Shown here piece by piece: positions 53,946-63,484 of a stretch of 64,000 bases of DNA (within the stretch, counting starts at the first letter, position 1; each line of letters starts with the position of its first letter). Both the position numbers and the translations under genes were made by a program. The notes under the pieces are model-generated. The model was not told the DNA's origin and did no database searches. It saw only the letters and a program-made list of their open reading frames with translations. The stretch is from Ktedonobacteria bacterium brp13 (GTDB lineage Bacteria > Chloroflexota > Ktedonobacteria > Ktedonobacterales > Ktedonobacteraceae), in NCBI GenBank assembly GCA_015099395.1, contig AP024096.1, positions 4,650,001 to 4,714,000 of the forward strand, read 5' to 3'.

Positions 53946-54959
53946 TTATGATATCTTACGCCGATGACGAGCCTCATCTCTCGTAACGACCTTCGTATTA
54001 CCTGTCTCATGAGCAGCATACGCATGGTCCGTCGAGTTTACCTGCGTGGCTTGACTGACCGGCTCAGCCTGGCTCGTATGTTGGCCCTGGCCTCCACTCC
54101 CAGCATCCTGGGCACGGTGACCCTTCGCACCTGAATGTTTTTTGCGTCCTGCGCTGGCTCCGACCGCCTCCGCTTCGACACGTTCATCACGCTGATACGC
54201 ATGTAACGTCCCGCGCAGGCGCATAATCGCTTGAATGTGTAATTGACAGACACGCGACTCAGAGACACTTAAAACTTTGCTAATCTCCTTCATCGTTAGT
54301 TCTTCTTGGTAGTAAAGGGCGAGCAGTAACTTCTCTCGGTCCGGTAGGTGATCGATCGCTCCCCCCAGCGTATCCGTTAGTTCTTGCTGTTCGGCCTGTT
54401 CAACGGGCCCGGGGGAACTTTGATCCTCTAAGAGTTCAGAAAGCGATGTTACTTCGTCATCCTGCAAGAGAGAGCCAAGCGGAGCATCAAGAGAGAGCAC
54501 GGTAGCGTTCATTTCCAGAAGCATCTGACGATAGCGTTCTGTCGACACCCCAATCTCTTCCGCTACCTCATCCTCCTTCGCCGGTCGCCCCAGACGCTGC
54601 TCTAATACCGCCAATGCACCTTCAACCTGCCGCACTCGCGAGATCGCTGAGCGCGGCAACCAGTTCAGTGAACGCAGCTGGTCGATGACTGCGCCACGGA
54701 TACGTACTGAAGCAAAGGCTTCAAAACGCACTCCCCGCAGCGGATCATAACGATCAATTGCATTAATCAGGCCAATCATACCATAGCTGACAAGATCTTC
54801 GGCATCCAATAATCCTGTCGGCGGAATTCCCAGGCGTCCCACGACAAAACGCACAAGTGGAGCATACATTGTAATTAATTTATTGCGCAACTCTGGTGTC
54901 CTCTGCGCAACATAGGTCAGCCAGAGTGTCTCTATCTCGGTCGGTGCCTCAATACCCAT
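53946..54959 (-). CDS. FliA/WhiG-family RNA polymerase sigma factor
   Basis: I start it at the ATG at 54959 (MGIEAPTEIETLW), preceded by AAGGGGTG, giving 337 residues. Regions 2, 3 and 4 of a group 3 sigma factor are complete: YAPLVRFVVGRLGIP, DLVSYGMIGLINAIDRYDPLRGVRFEAFASVRIRG-type region 2 (here residues about 40-85), a region 3 with RLGRPAKEDEVAEEIGVS, and region 4 with LPDREKLLLALYYQEELT and SVSESRVCQLH. A basic, low-complexity tail of about 80 residues is extra. FliA drives flagellar genes and WhiG drives sporulation in Streptomyces. With no flagellar genes here, a developmental role is the more likely reading for a filamentous, spore-forming lineage. Confidence 0.85.
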   Translation of the reverse strand: MGIEAPTEIETLWLTYVAQRTPELRNKLITMYAPLVRFVVGRLGIPPTGLLDAEDLVSYGMIGLINAIDRYDPLRGVRFEAFASVRIRGAVIDQLRSLNWLPRSAISRVRQVEGALAVLEQRLGRPAKEDEVAEEIGVSTERYRQMLLEMNATVLSLDAPLGSLLQDDEVTSLSELLEDQSSPGPVEQAEQQELTDTLGGAIDHLPDREKLLLALYYQEELTMKEISKVLSVSESRVCQLHIQAIMRLRGTLHAYQRDERVEAEAVGASAGRKKHSGAKGHRAQDAGSGGQGQHTSQAEPVSQATQVNSTDHAYAAHETGNTKVVTRDEARHRRKIS

Positions 54960-55264
54960 TACTACACCCCTTTTTGCATAGACAGCCAACTCCACCCACA
55001 CACCCCGCCCACTGTGCTGTAGAGTGTAGCTTGCAATCGTGGCTTCCTGGTATTGACACAGGTCCTTTGATTGTAATGCAAGAGTCCTGAACTATTGAGG
55101 GGCAATAACTACGCGTTTGAAGTGGCTTGAGAGGCAGTGCAGGCTAGAGAACACTCTAGTAGATAGATGCTCAGTGCTGCTACGTTCACGCTGGTACAAT
55201 TCCTTGCTTCCATGGTCGATACAGTTGATATAACCTTTTTTCACAACATGAGGAGCGACAGACT

Positions 55265-55540
55265 ATGCGCAATATTCAGCCGCCAGACGGTTTCCCTGAG
55301 CAACCAGCGTCCCCTGCACGCAAGTTTGATACCAAACACTATACGCCAGGGAATACTGCTGACCAGACGATGCTCGATTATCTGTTGGAGAGTGGCTTCC
55401 AATGGGATGAGGCTGTTATCTTACTGAATCTACGCGAACATCTCTATGAGAATGCCGAGATGCGTCAACGCGCAACTGAGGATTACCGTATGCACTTTGC
55501 AAAATGGCTCTATGAGCATGGATTGGTGAGCGATGGCTGA
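55265..55540 (+). CDS. Small conserved-looking hypothetical protein
   Basis: 91 residues, with AGGAG nine bases before the ATG. The N-terminal 30 residues are Pro-rich and polar. The rest is a compact helical domain (DYLLESGFQWDEAVILLNLREHLYENAEM and on). No family is recognised. It is acidic, cytoplasmic and divergent from the FliA/WhiG-type gene. Coding character and ribosome site support a real gene. Confidence 0.6.
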   Translation: MRNIQPPDGFPEQPASPARKFDTKHYTPGNTADQTMLDYLLESGFQWDEAVILLNLREHLYENAEMRQRATEDYRMHFAKWLYEHGLVSDG

Positions 55541-55624
55541 TATTCTGTCAACGCTTCAGGCTACGAACATCTCTCCGTCTCTACGGAACGGAGGCATTCT
55601 CGCCGGACTGAACAGCTATACTAC

Positions 55625-55706
55625 CCTGTAATGATTAATAAACTGTAATGTTAGTAGCCCACACTGTAATGATTAATAGCCCGCACTGTAATGATTAGTA
55701 GCCCAT
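55625..55706. repeat. Tandem 22-base repeat, about 3.7 copies
   Basis: Units begin at about 55625, 55641, 55663 and 55685, with consensus ACTGTAATGATTARTAGCCC plus two bases. The first is truncated. The last unit overlaps the final codons of the lytic transglycosylase gene on the minus strand. Confidence 0.75.
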
Positions 55707-56744
55707 AATGATATAGACATAAGCCTGCGGCTGTCCATCCATGCACGAGAGCCAGGCGACTCCACAGCTAGCAACGGCGTCATCAACTGCGCCAGGACCT
55801 GCGTTGTAGCCGGCCAATGCTTTACGGTAATCACCATTAAACATGTTATTGAGATCACGCATAAAACGGGCTCCACCATCCAGTGAGGCGACGGGATCAT
55901 GCGGATCAAAGCCGTACTCCTGGGCGGTTGCAGGCATGAACTGTGCAATACCGATTGCACCAGGGATCGAGTGGGCAGTAGGATCAAAATGGCTTTCCTG
56001 CTCAATCTGCCGCTCATAATAATATGGACTGATACCGTATTTTATCGCGTCGGCGTCGGCAAGTGAACGGTAATAGGCTTCTGTACCAAAGGGACCCTGC
56101 ACCATTCCACCCTGTGGACCTGCAATATCCCAGGCACTCTGTGTCTTCACCATACGCGAGGCAAAGATCGCCTGTGTTGATTGTCTCAGAGGCGTCAGTG
56201 TCAACATACAGAAGAGGAAGATGCAGGCCGCCGCTGTGAGCAGCAGCAAGTGACGCAGGTGTAGCGAGAGATGGCGCGTGGAGTTCAGGCTGAGTTCGTC
56301 TGTCTCGCGTGTACGACGCCTGTTCCCAGGAATGATCAGCACCGTTTTATTGCTCTGTATAGCAAACGCAATGGTGCGCAGACTCCTCGTTCGCATCTGC
56401 GGATACTGTTGCTCTATAAGCTGCAAGCTGCGATTGACGTGCTCAATCTCTAAGCCGGTTGTACTCGGATCTTTGGGCTGTATATGCTCTGTTGTTTGCT
56501 GAAGGTTACGAGTTGTCCGCGTTTTGGCGGCACCAGGCGGCAGCAACAATGCTCCTCGTGGTGATGATCGATCGGGGACTGCATGCGATCTTTGCATCTC
56601 CTGCCCCATCAGTGGTCGAGCAGGACGTCGCTCTTCTTCTACAATGACGGAAGAAACAACGCTTCCAGATACTGCTTGACGTTGCTGATACGGTAGTTCG
56701 CCTCCATTATGCTTATATGCTCGTAAAGTACGAAATTGTGGCAT
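55695..56744 (-). CDS. Membrane-anchored lytic transglycosylase (SLT domain)
   Basis: A 349-residue protein. A basic cytoplasmic N-terminus (about 1-175) precedes one membrane helix (about 180-200, LLLLTAAACIFLFCMLTL). The outer SLT domain (about 230-349) has the catalytic Glu in QIEQESHFDPTAHS, then GAIGIAQFMPATAQEYG and ALAGYNAGPGAVDDA, typical of Slt/MltC-like enzymes. It should cut the glycan strands of peptidoglycan to form anhydro-muramic ends. The long inner part is unusual and might bind partners. The protein ends in QAYVYIIMGY inside a tandem-repeat region. Confidence 0.88.
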   Translation of the reverse strand: MPQFRTLRAYKHNGGELPYQQRQAVSGSVVSSVIVEEERRPARPLMGQEMQRSHAVPDRSSPRGALLLPPGAAKTRTTRNLQQTTEHIQPKDPSTTGLEIEHVNRSLQLIEQQYPQMRTRSLRTIAFAIQSNKTVLIIPGNRRRTRETDELSLNSTRHLSLHLRHLLLLTAAACIFLFCMLTLTPLRQSTQAIFASRMVKTQSAWDIAGPQGGMVQGPFGTEAYYRSLADADAIKYGISPYYYERQIEQESHFDPTAHSIPGAIGIAQFMPATAQEYGFDPHDPVASLDGGARFMRDLNNMFNGDYRKALAGYNAGPGAVDDAVASCGVAWLSCMDGQPQAYVYIIMGY

Positions 56745-57076
56745 AGAATACTTTTAGACCACCTTCAGTGTATTGGGTGCGCACCAACAGTTTTTTCTAA
56801 TATATTTGTTACACACTCTTATGAGAAACCTTAGCCTATATCTAATCACAGGTCAATTTTTCGCTTTTACTACAGGACTATGTGACTACATAGCTTCATA
56901 TATAGATATATTTTAAAACAGAATGATACACGTTGCTATCTATTTAGATAGGTAGAACAGGAATAATGGAGCGCACCAGTGCAGGTTTTTAGTGGGATAT
57001 GCAATGAAGCTCCATCGCAGGCCAATGAAGACAGATGGGACGCCATGACGAATGTATCACGTTGGTTGTCATAAAG

Positions 57077-57332
57077 CCCACTATCGCCTGTAAGGATGCT
57101 AAAGTCCCTGCCTCCCTCTTTGAGGAGGGATGTCGCCGCAGCGACAGGGGGGAGTAGATTCTCGAAATACGCTATTAACCTCGATTATACACTGTCTATC
57201 ACTCTTATCTTCATAGTTGGTAATTGAGGATTACAGGGCATTGCTAGCATTCTACTCCCCCCTGCCGCTAAGGCGGCTTTCCCCCCTCAAAGAGGGAGGC
57301 AGGGGTTCTAGCATCTTTTCAGGCGATAGTGG
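57077..57332. repeat. Long imperfect inverted repeat, MITE-like
   Basis: Arms of about 83 bases (57077-57159 and 57250-57332) share CACTATCGCCTG, then a GATGCTA block, CCCTGCCTCCCTCTTTGAGG and GGGGGGAGTAG, separated by 90 unrelated bases. One end (57306-57331) recurs at 9008-9033. No transposase is encoded. This fits a non-autonomous mobile repeat. The whole interval 56745-57428 otherwise holds no gene. Confidence 0.75.
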
Positions 57333-57358
57333 ACTCATAGAGGGTTGCCAGAAAAAAA

Positions 57359-57393
57359 GAGGAGGGTTCAGGTTATAAGTCCTGGCCCTCCTC
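57359..57393 (-). terminator. Terminator of mutS2
   Basis: GAGGAGGG (57359-57366) pairs with CCCTCCTC (57386-57393). On the minus strand it is followed by seven T residues, 36 bases past the mutS2 stop. Confidence 0.88.
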
Positions 57394-57428
57394 TCCTGGC
57401 TCTAGTTGGGTTATGAGCTTACTGGTCT

Positions 57429-59882
57429 CTATGCGCTCAAGGTGACAACAGTGACGCCATCACCACCCTCTTTAGGTGGGGCAGAGATGAACGATTTCAC
57501 CAATGGATGGTGCAAGAGCTGTTCACGTACAGCCTGACGTAGTGCGCCTGTCCCTTTGCCGTGCAGGATGCGTACAGAGCCAACCCCTGAGAGTGCGGCA
57601 TCGTTCAGGTACGTATCCAGTTCGGAAAGAGCATCTTCGACACGCCAGCCGCGCATATCGAGTTGCAGGTCTACCGGTTCGCGCTCTTCTATGTCGGTGC
57701 GAATAAGTTGCGGGCGCTCAGCGTAGGATGAGCGGCGCTCTTCGCTGGCGGCTTTACGCTTACTGAGACGCTCGATATTATCGACGCCAACACGGAAACG
57801 CAGCGCGCCCATCTGGACCTCGGCCTCACTACGGTCAGCTGAGAGGCTCACCAGTTCGGCGTTCTGACCGAAGCTCAGGACGCGCACGCTATCGCCAATC
57901 TGCAAGGGTCCTTCGAGCTTCTCCTGCTCTTCGATCGGTCGTTGAGGTCGTGGCTCTGGAATAGCGGCGACCTTCTCTTCAAGAACGTGCGCCTGCTGGC
58001 GTGACGCTTGCAGTCGCTCACGGGTGACACGTCCATGCTGTGCATCGATACGAACTTTAGCGAGGTCACGCATCACGGCATCCAGTTCCTGGCGTGCCTG
58101 CGCACGAGCCTCGTTCAGGATCTTCACACGCTGAACCTCTAGATCCTTGCGTTCGGACTCCAGTTGCTTACGCTGGTACTCGGCTTCAACACGTTCCATA
58201 TTCAACTGGTAGCGCTCTTCTGCCGCGACCTTGTGCTCCGATTGTAGATCCTCCAACAGGTTCTCCATACGTACGCCAGCACTGCCTAAGAAACGCCGTG
58301 CGCCGCGTGTAATGCGGTTATCAAGTCCGAGACGTTGCGCGATCGCCAGTGCGTTACTGCGTCCTGGGAGACCGATGCTGAGCTTATAGGTTGGCGATAG
58401 CGTCTCGACGTCGAACTCGACCGAGGCATTGACGACGTTCTTCTGCTCGTGGGCAAACGCTTTCAACTCGGTATAGTGCGTCGTGGCGATTGTGCTGATA
58501 TGGCGGTCCAGTAAGAAGGTCAGGATGGCACGGGCCAGCGCTGAACCCTCGCTAGGATCGGTACCGGCTCCCAATTCATCAAAGAGCACCAGTACGTTGA
58601 CGGGTCGCGTGTTGCGCTGGACCAGTTCTTCAGCCATCTTCCCGTGGATATCCGGTCGGCTGTGTTTCCGCTCTTCCTCAATCGTGCGCAAGATCTCGAT
58701 GATCCGGCTCAGATGGGATGAGAAGGTACTCAGGCTCTGCTCGATACTTTGCTCATCACCGATATCCGCGAAGATATCCTGAAAGATTGCGATCTCAGAG
58801 TCGTCGTCAGCAGGGATATGCATACCCGCCTGCGCCATCAGGGTCAGCAAGCCGACGGTCTTGAGTGAGACCGTCTTACCACCGGTATTCGGACCTGTGA
58901 TGACGACCATCGAGAAGTCTTGCCCCATATTGAAGCTAATCGGGACGATCTTGCCAGTCAATAGCGGATGACGTGCATTGCGCAGATTGATTATCCCTTG
59001 CTCATTCAACCTGGGCTCTGATGAACGGGTCATACGACCATAGCGTGCTTTGGCGAGATGCAGATCAAACTCGGCCAACAGTTCGACGGCGATCTTGAGC
59101 GCCTCCGCCTCTTTACCGATATCACCTGAGAGGACGCGCAAGATACGCTCAATCTCCTGCCGCTCCTCTACCTGAAGTTCTCGCAAACGATTATTGAGCT
59201 CGACGATGACCAGTGGTTCAACAAAGACCGTTGCGCCGCTCGATGACTGGTCATGGACGATGCCACGCACCTGTCCACGCATCTCTGACTTGACCGGCAC
59301 CACATAGCGATCGTTACGGGTCGTGATAATGGCTTCCTGCAGTGATGAGCCAAACTCGTTGACGAGGGTACGTAGACGCTCCTGTAGACGCTGATTGGCT
59401 GTACGAAGATCCAGGCGTACTTTACGGAGCGTCGGGCTCGCAGTATCCAGTACCTCGCCCTCTTCACTCACGGTCTCTTCAATGCGGCGTACGATCACTG
59501 GACGTTGCGGAATATCGGCACCCAGAGCATGCAGCAATGGGAAGGCCTCGCCATCCAGCCTATCTAGCAAGCGCGCTACATACAGCGTACTACGCACCGT
59601 CGCCATGACCACGACCATGTCGCCCGGTGACAGGACTCCATCACGTGCTGCACGAGCCAGTAGAGTACGAATATCATGAGCGCCCCGTACACCAGTATCG
59701 GCGTTTAAATCGATCAAACGCGAAGCTTCAGTGGTATAGGCCAGGCGACGACGAGCCTCCGCAATATCAGCGGTTGGCAGCAGCGCCTGCACCAAATCTT
59801 TGCTGGCGGAGAAGGCAGCCTCACGCGCCACTTTAGCCAGTATTTTAGGATATTCTAGCGTTTGAATACTTTTCTCGTGCAT
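57429..59882 (-). CDS. mutS2: MutS2 with Smr domain
   Basis: An 817-residue MutS2. It lacks the mismatch-binding N-terminal domains of MutS and starts with SIQTLEYPKILAKVAREAAFS. The core and clamp region follows, then the ATPase with Walker A TGPNTGGKT (329-337), a Walker B region LVLFDELGAGTDPSEG, and a long coiled coil (about 520-640). A C-terminal Smr nuclease domain (about 735-817) has LDMRGWRVEDAL and VRILHGKGTGALR. MutS2 acts on branched DNA and on collided ribosomes in different bacteria. The Smr motif LDxRG reads LDMRG here, so nuclease activity is plausible. Length and layout are normal. Confidence 0.95.
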   Translation of the reverse strand: MHEKSIQTLEYPKILAKVAREAAFSASKDLVQALLPTADIAEARRRLAYTTEASRLIDLNADTGVRGAHDIRTLLARAARDGVLSPGDMVVVMATVRSTLYVARLLDRLDGEAFPLLHALGADIPQRPVIVRRIEETVSEEGEVLDTASPTLRKVRLDLRTANQRLQERLRTLVNEFGSSLQEAIITTRNDRYVVPVKSEMRGQVRGIVHDQSSSGATVFVEPLVIVELNNRLRELQVEERQEIERILRVLSGDIGKEAEALKIAVELLAEFDLHLAKARYGRMTRSSEPRLNEQGIINLRNARHPLLTGKIVPISFNMGQDFSMVVITGPNTGGKTVSLKTVGLLTLMAQAGMHIPADDDSEIAIFQDIFADIGDEQSIEQSLSTFSSHLSRIIEILRTIEEERKHSRPDIHGKMAEELVQRNTRPVNVLVLFDELGAGTDPSEGSALARAILTFLLDRHISTIATTHYTELKAFAHEQKNVVNASVEFDVETLSPTYKLSIGLPGRSNALAIAQRLGLDNRITRGARRFLGSAGVRMENLLEDLQSEHKVAAEERYQLNMERVEAEYQRKQLESERKDLEVQRVKILNEARAQARQELDAVMRDLAKVRIDAQHGRVTRERLQASRQQAHVLEEKVAAIPEPRPQRPIEEQEKLEGPLQIGDSVRVLSFGQNAELVSLSADRSEAEVQMGALRFRVGVDNIERLSKRKAASEERRSSYAERPQLIRTDIEEREPVDLQLDMRGWRVEDALSELDTYLNDAALSGVGSVRILHGKGTGALRQAVREQLLHHPLVKSFISAPPKEGGDGVTVVTLSA

Positions 59883-60391
59883 AATCCAGTCTTGAGTCCT
59901 TTACAATCTCACAACGCCACCGACGGCGTGCCAATAGAATAAGATCTTATTCCGAAACCCAACGCGACTGGCGTCGCTAGTGCTCGCACACTCAGGCTTT
60001 CGGATAAGTAGTAAACATAAAAACGAAGAATTATCGTGACGCGTAAGAGAGCGAAGTACTTTCGCTGCCATCAAAAATCAAAAAATCGTATTGGTACAGT
60101 AAACGCTTTCCTGGATGAAAGTGCTGCGCAAAAAACCGCACGGATTAAGGGTTCCGATGAAGATAAAAAGGGGGTACTACTCACCTGGGCGCACACTTCA
60201 ACCTCCATAGTATAGCACAGAATATGTCTATTGGTACATCCAGACACGCCTCCGCGCACCTCCTCACATCTACAACGCTAGCAATACAAGCTAAAACCGC
60301 ATATCAATTTTGCGCGTATATCTTTTATAGAGGGAAGTTTCAATCGTTTACAATACACAGGGAGTTTGCACCTCTAAAGGAGTTTGCATTT
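59883..60391. other. Intergenic, divergent promoters
   Basis: 509 bases between mutS2 (minus) and a small plus-strand gene. The in-frame extension of that gene back to 60224 has no coding character. I see no other feature. Confidence 0.5.
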
Positions 60392-60826
60392 ATGCTTTTA
60401 CATATCGGAGAACGCGTCTTCTGGGGTGCGCCAGAGGTCATCTATCTAGAGGGACCGATCGTCGCACTCGATGCAGAGCAGCAGACCGCTACCATCCATA
60501 TCGAACGTGCGACTCCGCACTCAGCACATCTGATCAATACCAATCTCCCGTTCGCTATCAATGGTCTCGTTCCGCTGAAAGGACAGAGCCCACCCGGAAC
60601 AACGACGCAAGCCAGTACACAGCGTATCCCTCCTCCTATCTTAAGCGATGACGAGAAGGTACGCAGAACCGCTGCGACAGCCGTTCACCAACGCTATGGC
60701 TATACGCTTCCAGCCGACGAAGAACAACACCTTATCGATCAGGTGCAGCAGGAACTCGAACGAGATCCAGCTGTACGTGCTCGCATTATTACAACTATGG
60801 ATGAAATTCTCAAACGCGAATGGTAA
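60392..60826 (+). CDS. Small hypothetical protein
   Basis: I start it at the ATG at 60392, with AAAGGAG 8 bases upstream, giving 144 residues. The N-terminal half (MLLHIGERVFWGAPEVIYLEG to about 80) looks like a small beta-barrel. The C-terminal half is an acidic helical segment (DEEQHLIDQVQQELERD). No family is recognised. It is followed 54 bases later by the zinc-ribbon membrane protein on the same strand, so the two may form an operon. Confidence 0.65.
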   Translation: MLLHIGERVFWGAPEVIYLEGPIVALDAEQQTATIHIERATPHSAHLINTNLPFAINGLVPLKGQSPPGTTTQASTQRIPPPILSDDEKVRRTAATAVHQRYGYTLPADEEQHLIDQVQQELERDPAVRARIITTMDEILKREW

Positions 60827-60879
60827 AATAAGCACATACATAAGAATGGAGCCGAAATAGACGCAGACCGGCACAGAAG

Positions 60880-61662
60880 TTGCTACAGGAGAGCATGGAA
60901 ATGATGATGACCTGTCTACACTGTCACGCTCCATTACCCGAAAAAGCACATTATTGTCCACATTGCGGCACACCGGCACCGACGAATATCCCTGGTGAGC
61001 AGTCACCTGAACAGCAATCTGGATCGTTACATTACTATACATTAAATACAACAACGAAAGGCTCACAAATGTTTCCAGCCGTTGTCAATACAGAATCACA
61101 CCGGGCACATCGAGAACGCCGTCGACGCAGCGCAGGCGGCTGTCTCATGGGTTGTCTGACAGTACTGGTTGTGCTCCTTATCGTCGTAGGCGCGGGATGG
61201 ATCTTCATCGGTCGTCCCTACGCCCACAATATAGCCGAGACACAACTCGATACCGCGATGGGCTCAGCAGTCAACCAGATACCCTCGACGCCGCTCATCC
61301 AACTCATTCCAGCTGGTACGGTCGTTCCCATTAATGCTGATGCCATCAATAATCTCATTGTGCTGAACCTGGCACCATCCAATCCAGTGCAAAAGCCAGC
61401 TACCACTATCACAACCCAGAATGTCACACTCGCGTTCACGTTGTACAATTTTCCCTGCTCAATCAGCATGGTACCAGCCATCAGCAATGGACATCTTGTC
61501 GCCCAGAACGTCCAGGTCAACGGCATCTTTGGCTTTATTATGTCGTCCGATGAAATGACCAGCCTGCTCAATAAACATTTCTCTGACGCACAGAACAGGT
61601 TAGGCAAGGCCATTACAAATGTGCAGCTTAAAGATAATGCCATCGAACTGACATTAGGCTAA
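60880..61662 (+). CDS. Zinc-ribbon single-pass membrane protein
   Basis: A protein of up to 260 residues; the true start may be one of the Mets between 60895 and 60907. A zinc ribbon comes first (CLHCHAPLPEKAHYCPHCG). A basic stretch (HRERRRRS) precedes one membrane helix (about 90-110, GCLTVLVVLLIVVGAGWIFI). The outer domain of about 150 residues has a repeated beta pattern (for example NVTLAFTLYNFPCSISMVP and NVQLKDNAIELTLG) that recalls LmeA/DUF2993-like lipid-binding proteins. That similarity is weak. The ribbon would be inside and the domain outside. A terminator hairpin follows. Confidence 0.6.
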   Translation: MLQESMEMMMTCLHCHAPLPEKAHYCPHCGTPAPTNIPGEQSPEQQSGSLHYYTLNTTTKGSQMFPAVVNTESHRAHRERRRRSAGGCLMGCLTVLVVLLIVVGAGWIFIGRPYAHNIAETQLDTAMGSAVNQIPSTPLIQLIPAGTVVPINADAINNLIVLNLAPSNPVQKPATTITTQNVTLAFTLYNFPCSISMVPAISNGHLVAQNVQVNGIFGFIMSSDEMTSLLNKHFSDAQNRLGKAITNVQLKDNAIELTLG

Positions 61663-61716
61663 TGCTCTTCTCATACATTCACTCATTGGTAACCAACCCG
61701 GCAACGGTAATACAAT

Positions 61717-61764
61717 AGAGCCCGCTCCTGTCCCCTTTACTACATGGGAACGGGAGCAGGCTCT
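61717..61764. terminator. Hairpin between convergent genes
   Basis: AGAGCCCGCTCCTGTCCC-type left arm (61717-61734) pairs imperfectly with 61746-61764. It lies between the zinc-ribbon gene and the first signal peptidase gene. Confidence 0.65.
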
Positions 61765-61792
61765 ATCGCTCTTCTATCGGACGCTGCGAGCT

Positions 61793-62545
61793 CTATTTGT
61801 CTGAACGCTTACGCCGTCGCGAATACCCAACAACGAAACAGGGCATGACGAGCATGACAACGGTGCTCTTTTGCAACGGTACTGAAATAATAGAGTTATC
61901 AGCGGCCTTTTGCGGCTGCGGCTGAATAGGGCAGACATTTTTCGGATTCAGTCCTTGCGTAGGCGGTGCTCCCACCTGAGCATAGATCTGCGAGACACCC
62001 GGTAAGAGGCCGTTATTGCTCTGACCGAGCGGCCAGTAGACCAATGAGGCGCGCCCTATCAGGTTCTGGTCTGGCACACAGCCCCAATCCCGCGAATCTG
62101 AGCTACCAGCCCGATTATCACCCAGCACAAAATAGCTGTTCGGCGGAATAATAACATTCTTAAATGACGGATACGGATTTCCTTGATTCTTTGGATTGAC
62201 ATACACCTCGTTCAGCAGTTTGCCATTAACGTAGACCTGCGTGCCTTGCACGGTGACAACATCTCCGGGCAGGCCGATAATACGCTTAATATAGTCCTGT
62301 GTGGGATCAGGAGGTGCGACAAAGACGACCACGTCACCACGTGCGGGCGGACGAAATTTATAAGACCACTTATCCACCAGCACAAGCTCTCGGTTATGGA
62401 GATTCGGCTCCATACTCATGCCGTCGATATTAAAATTTTGGACGGCAAGGCGGATAACAAGGAACATTAAGACAGTCAATACAAGAGTCTCAATAATTTC
62501 ACGTACCAGTCGATACCGCTTCTCAAAATCATATTCTAAGTCCAC
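61793..62545 (-). CDS. lepB: Signal peptidase I, first copy
   Basis: A 250-residue type I signal peptidase, which frees exported proteins at the outer membrane face. One N-terminal helix (about 17-36) is followed by the catalytic Ser44 in DGMSMEPNL and Lys87 in YIKRIIGLPGD. The later boxes are NSYFVLGDNRAGSSDSRDWG and a short extra C-terminal hydrophobic segment (VVMLVMPCFVVGY) that ends in a basic tail. That second helix is not present in the minimal enzyme. A second copy lies just upstream on the same strand. Confidence 0.93.
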   Translation of the reverse strand: MDLEYDFEKRYRLVREIIETLVLTVLMFLVIRLAVQNFNIDGMSMEPNLHNRELVLVDKWSYKFRPPARGDVVVFVAPPDPTQDYIKRIIGLPGDVVTVQGTQVYVNGKLLNEVYVNPKNQGNPYPSFKNVIIPPNSYFVLGDNRAGSSDSRDWGCVPDQNLIGRASLVYWPLGQSNNGLLPGVSQIYAQVGAPPTQGLNPKNVCPIQPQPQKAADNSIISVPLQKSTVVMLVMPCFVVGYSRRRKRSDK

Positions 62546-62725
62546 CGCTTATTTTCCTCTGCATCTGTTATGATGCTATTGACTCTATTGCCTTTATCGC
62601 CCCTATCGGATCCACATGGAAGAGGTCCCTCTTTCCCATAACAGGCCTGCTACAAGATAGTGCAGGGGGCTCAACCTTCGCCAGGCTATCAAGCTATCAA
62701 TAAGGGTATACTGTGTCCTGCTATA

Positions 62726-63484
62726 TCAACGTTTCTTTTTATACCTTGAGCATACCAGGAAAAAGCCTGGCATTGCGAAAAATAGCATATCTGACGTCCC
62801 GAAAGTACTGTTTGCAGGATGCACAATCGCCTGGGTCAGTGAAGAAACCGTTGGAACACTCGATTGAGGAGAGGCAGCGGGCTGATGAACAGCAGAAAAG
62901 ACTGCAGAGACATTTGGCAAGAGACCACTATTGCTCTCGTTTAAAGGCCAATAGACGAGTGCGGCACGCCCGATAATATTCTTACGCGGCACAAAGCCCC
63001 ATTCGCGTGAGTCCGAGCTATTGCGGCGATCATCGCCCATCACAAAGTAGTCACCCTTTGGCACGACTCGATTGACAATCGGAGCGTAGGGGTTCCCCTG
63101 GTCGGCAGGATCTACATAGGTCTCATTAAGCTTGACGTTGTTGACTTCGACCGTATCCCCTTCGACCGTAATGACATCTCCTGGGAGAGCAACGATACGT
63201 TTTACGTAGTTGAGGGAGGGCTCATCAGGAGGTATAAAGACAATGACATCACCACGCGCCGGGGGATGCAACAGATAGGAAACCTTATCAACCATGATCC
63301 GTTCCTGATTGTGCAGGCTCGGCTCCATGCTTGGTCCATCCACATCATAGTTCTGAACAGCCAGATGGATGACCGCGAACAACAATACTGTCAAAATAAT
63401 GGTTTCCACAATCTCGCGAACGAGGCGCATATTGCCGCCGCTCTTCTTTTCTTCTTTCAAACCATTCACCTTTTTGTGTAACAT
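62726..63484 (-). CDS. Signal peptidase I, second copy
   Basis: A 252-residue paralogue of the downstream gene. An N-terminal helix (about 26-43) precedes Ser52 in DGPSMEPSL and Lys95 in YVKRIVALPGD. Box E is DYFVMGDDRRNSSDSREWG. It too ends in a hydrophobic segment and a Tyr/Lys/Arg tail (FFAMPGFFLVCSRYKKKR), so both copies share the two-helix plan. The 180-base gap between them suggests separate or loosely coupled transcripts. The start could be a later Met at 63430. Both copies have intact catalytic residues, so they may divide substrates. Confidence 0.9.
   Translation of the reverse strand: MLHKKVNGLKEEKKSGGNMRLVREIVETIILTVLLFAVIHLAVQNYDVDGPSMEPSLHNQERIMVDKVSYLLHPPARGDVIVFIPPDEPSLNYVKRIVALPGDVITVEGDTVEVNNVKLNETYVDPADQGNPYAPIVNRVVPKGDYFVMGDDRRNSSDSREWGFVPRKNIIGRAALVYWPLNESNSGLLPNVSAVFSAVHQPAASPQSSVPTVSSLTQAIVHPANSTFGTSDMLFFAMPGFFLVCSRYKKKR

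Noticed and set aside
60224-60391. Upstream extension of the 144-residue hypothetical protein
   Set aside because: The ATG at 60392 has a strong AAAGGAG site, while the extension has no coding character.
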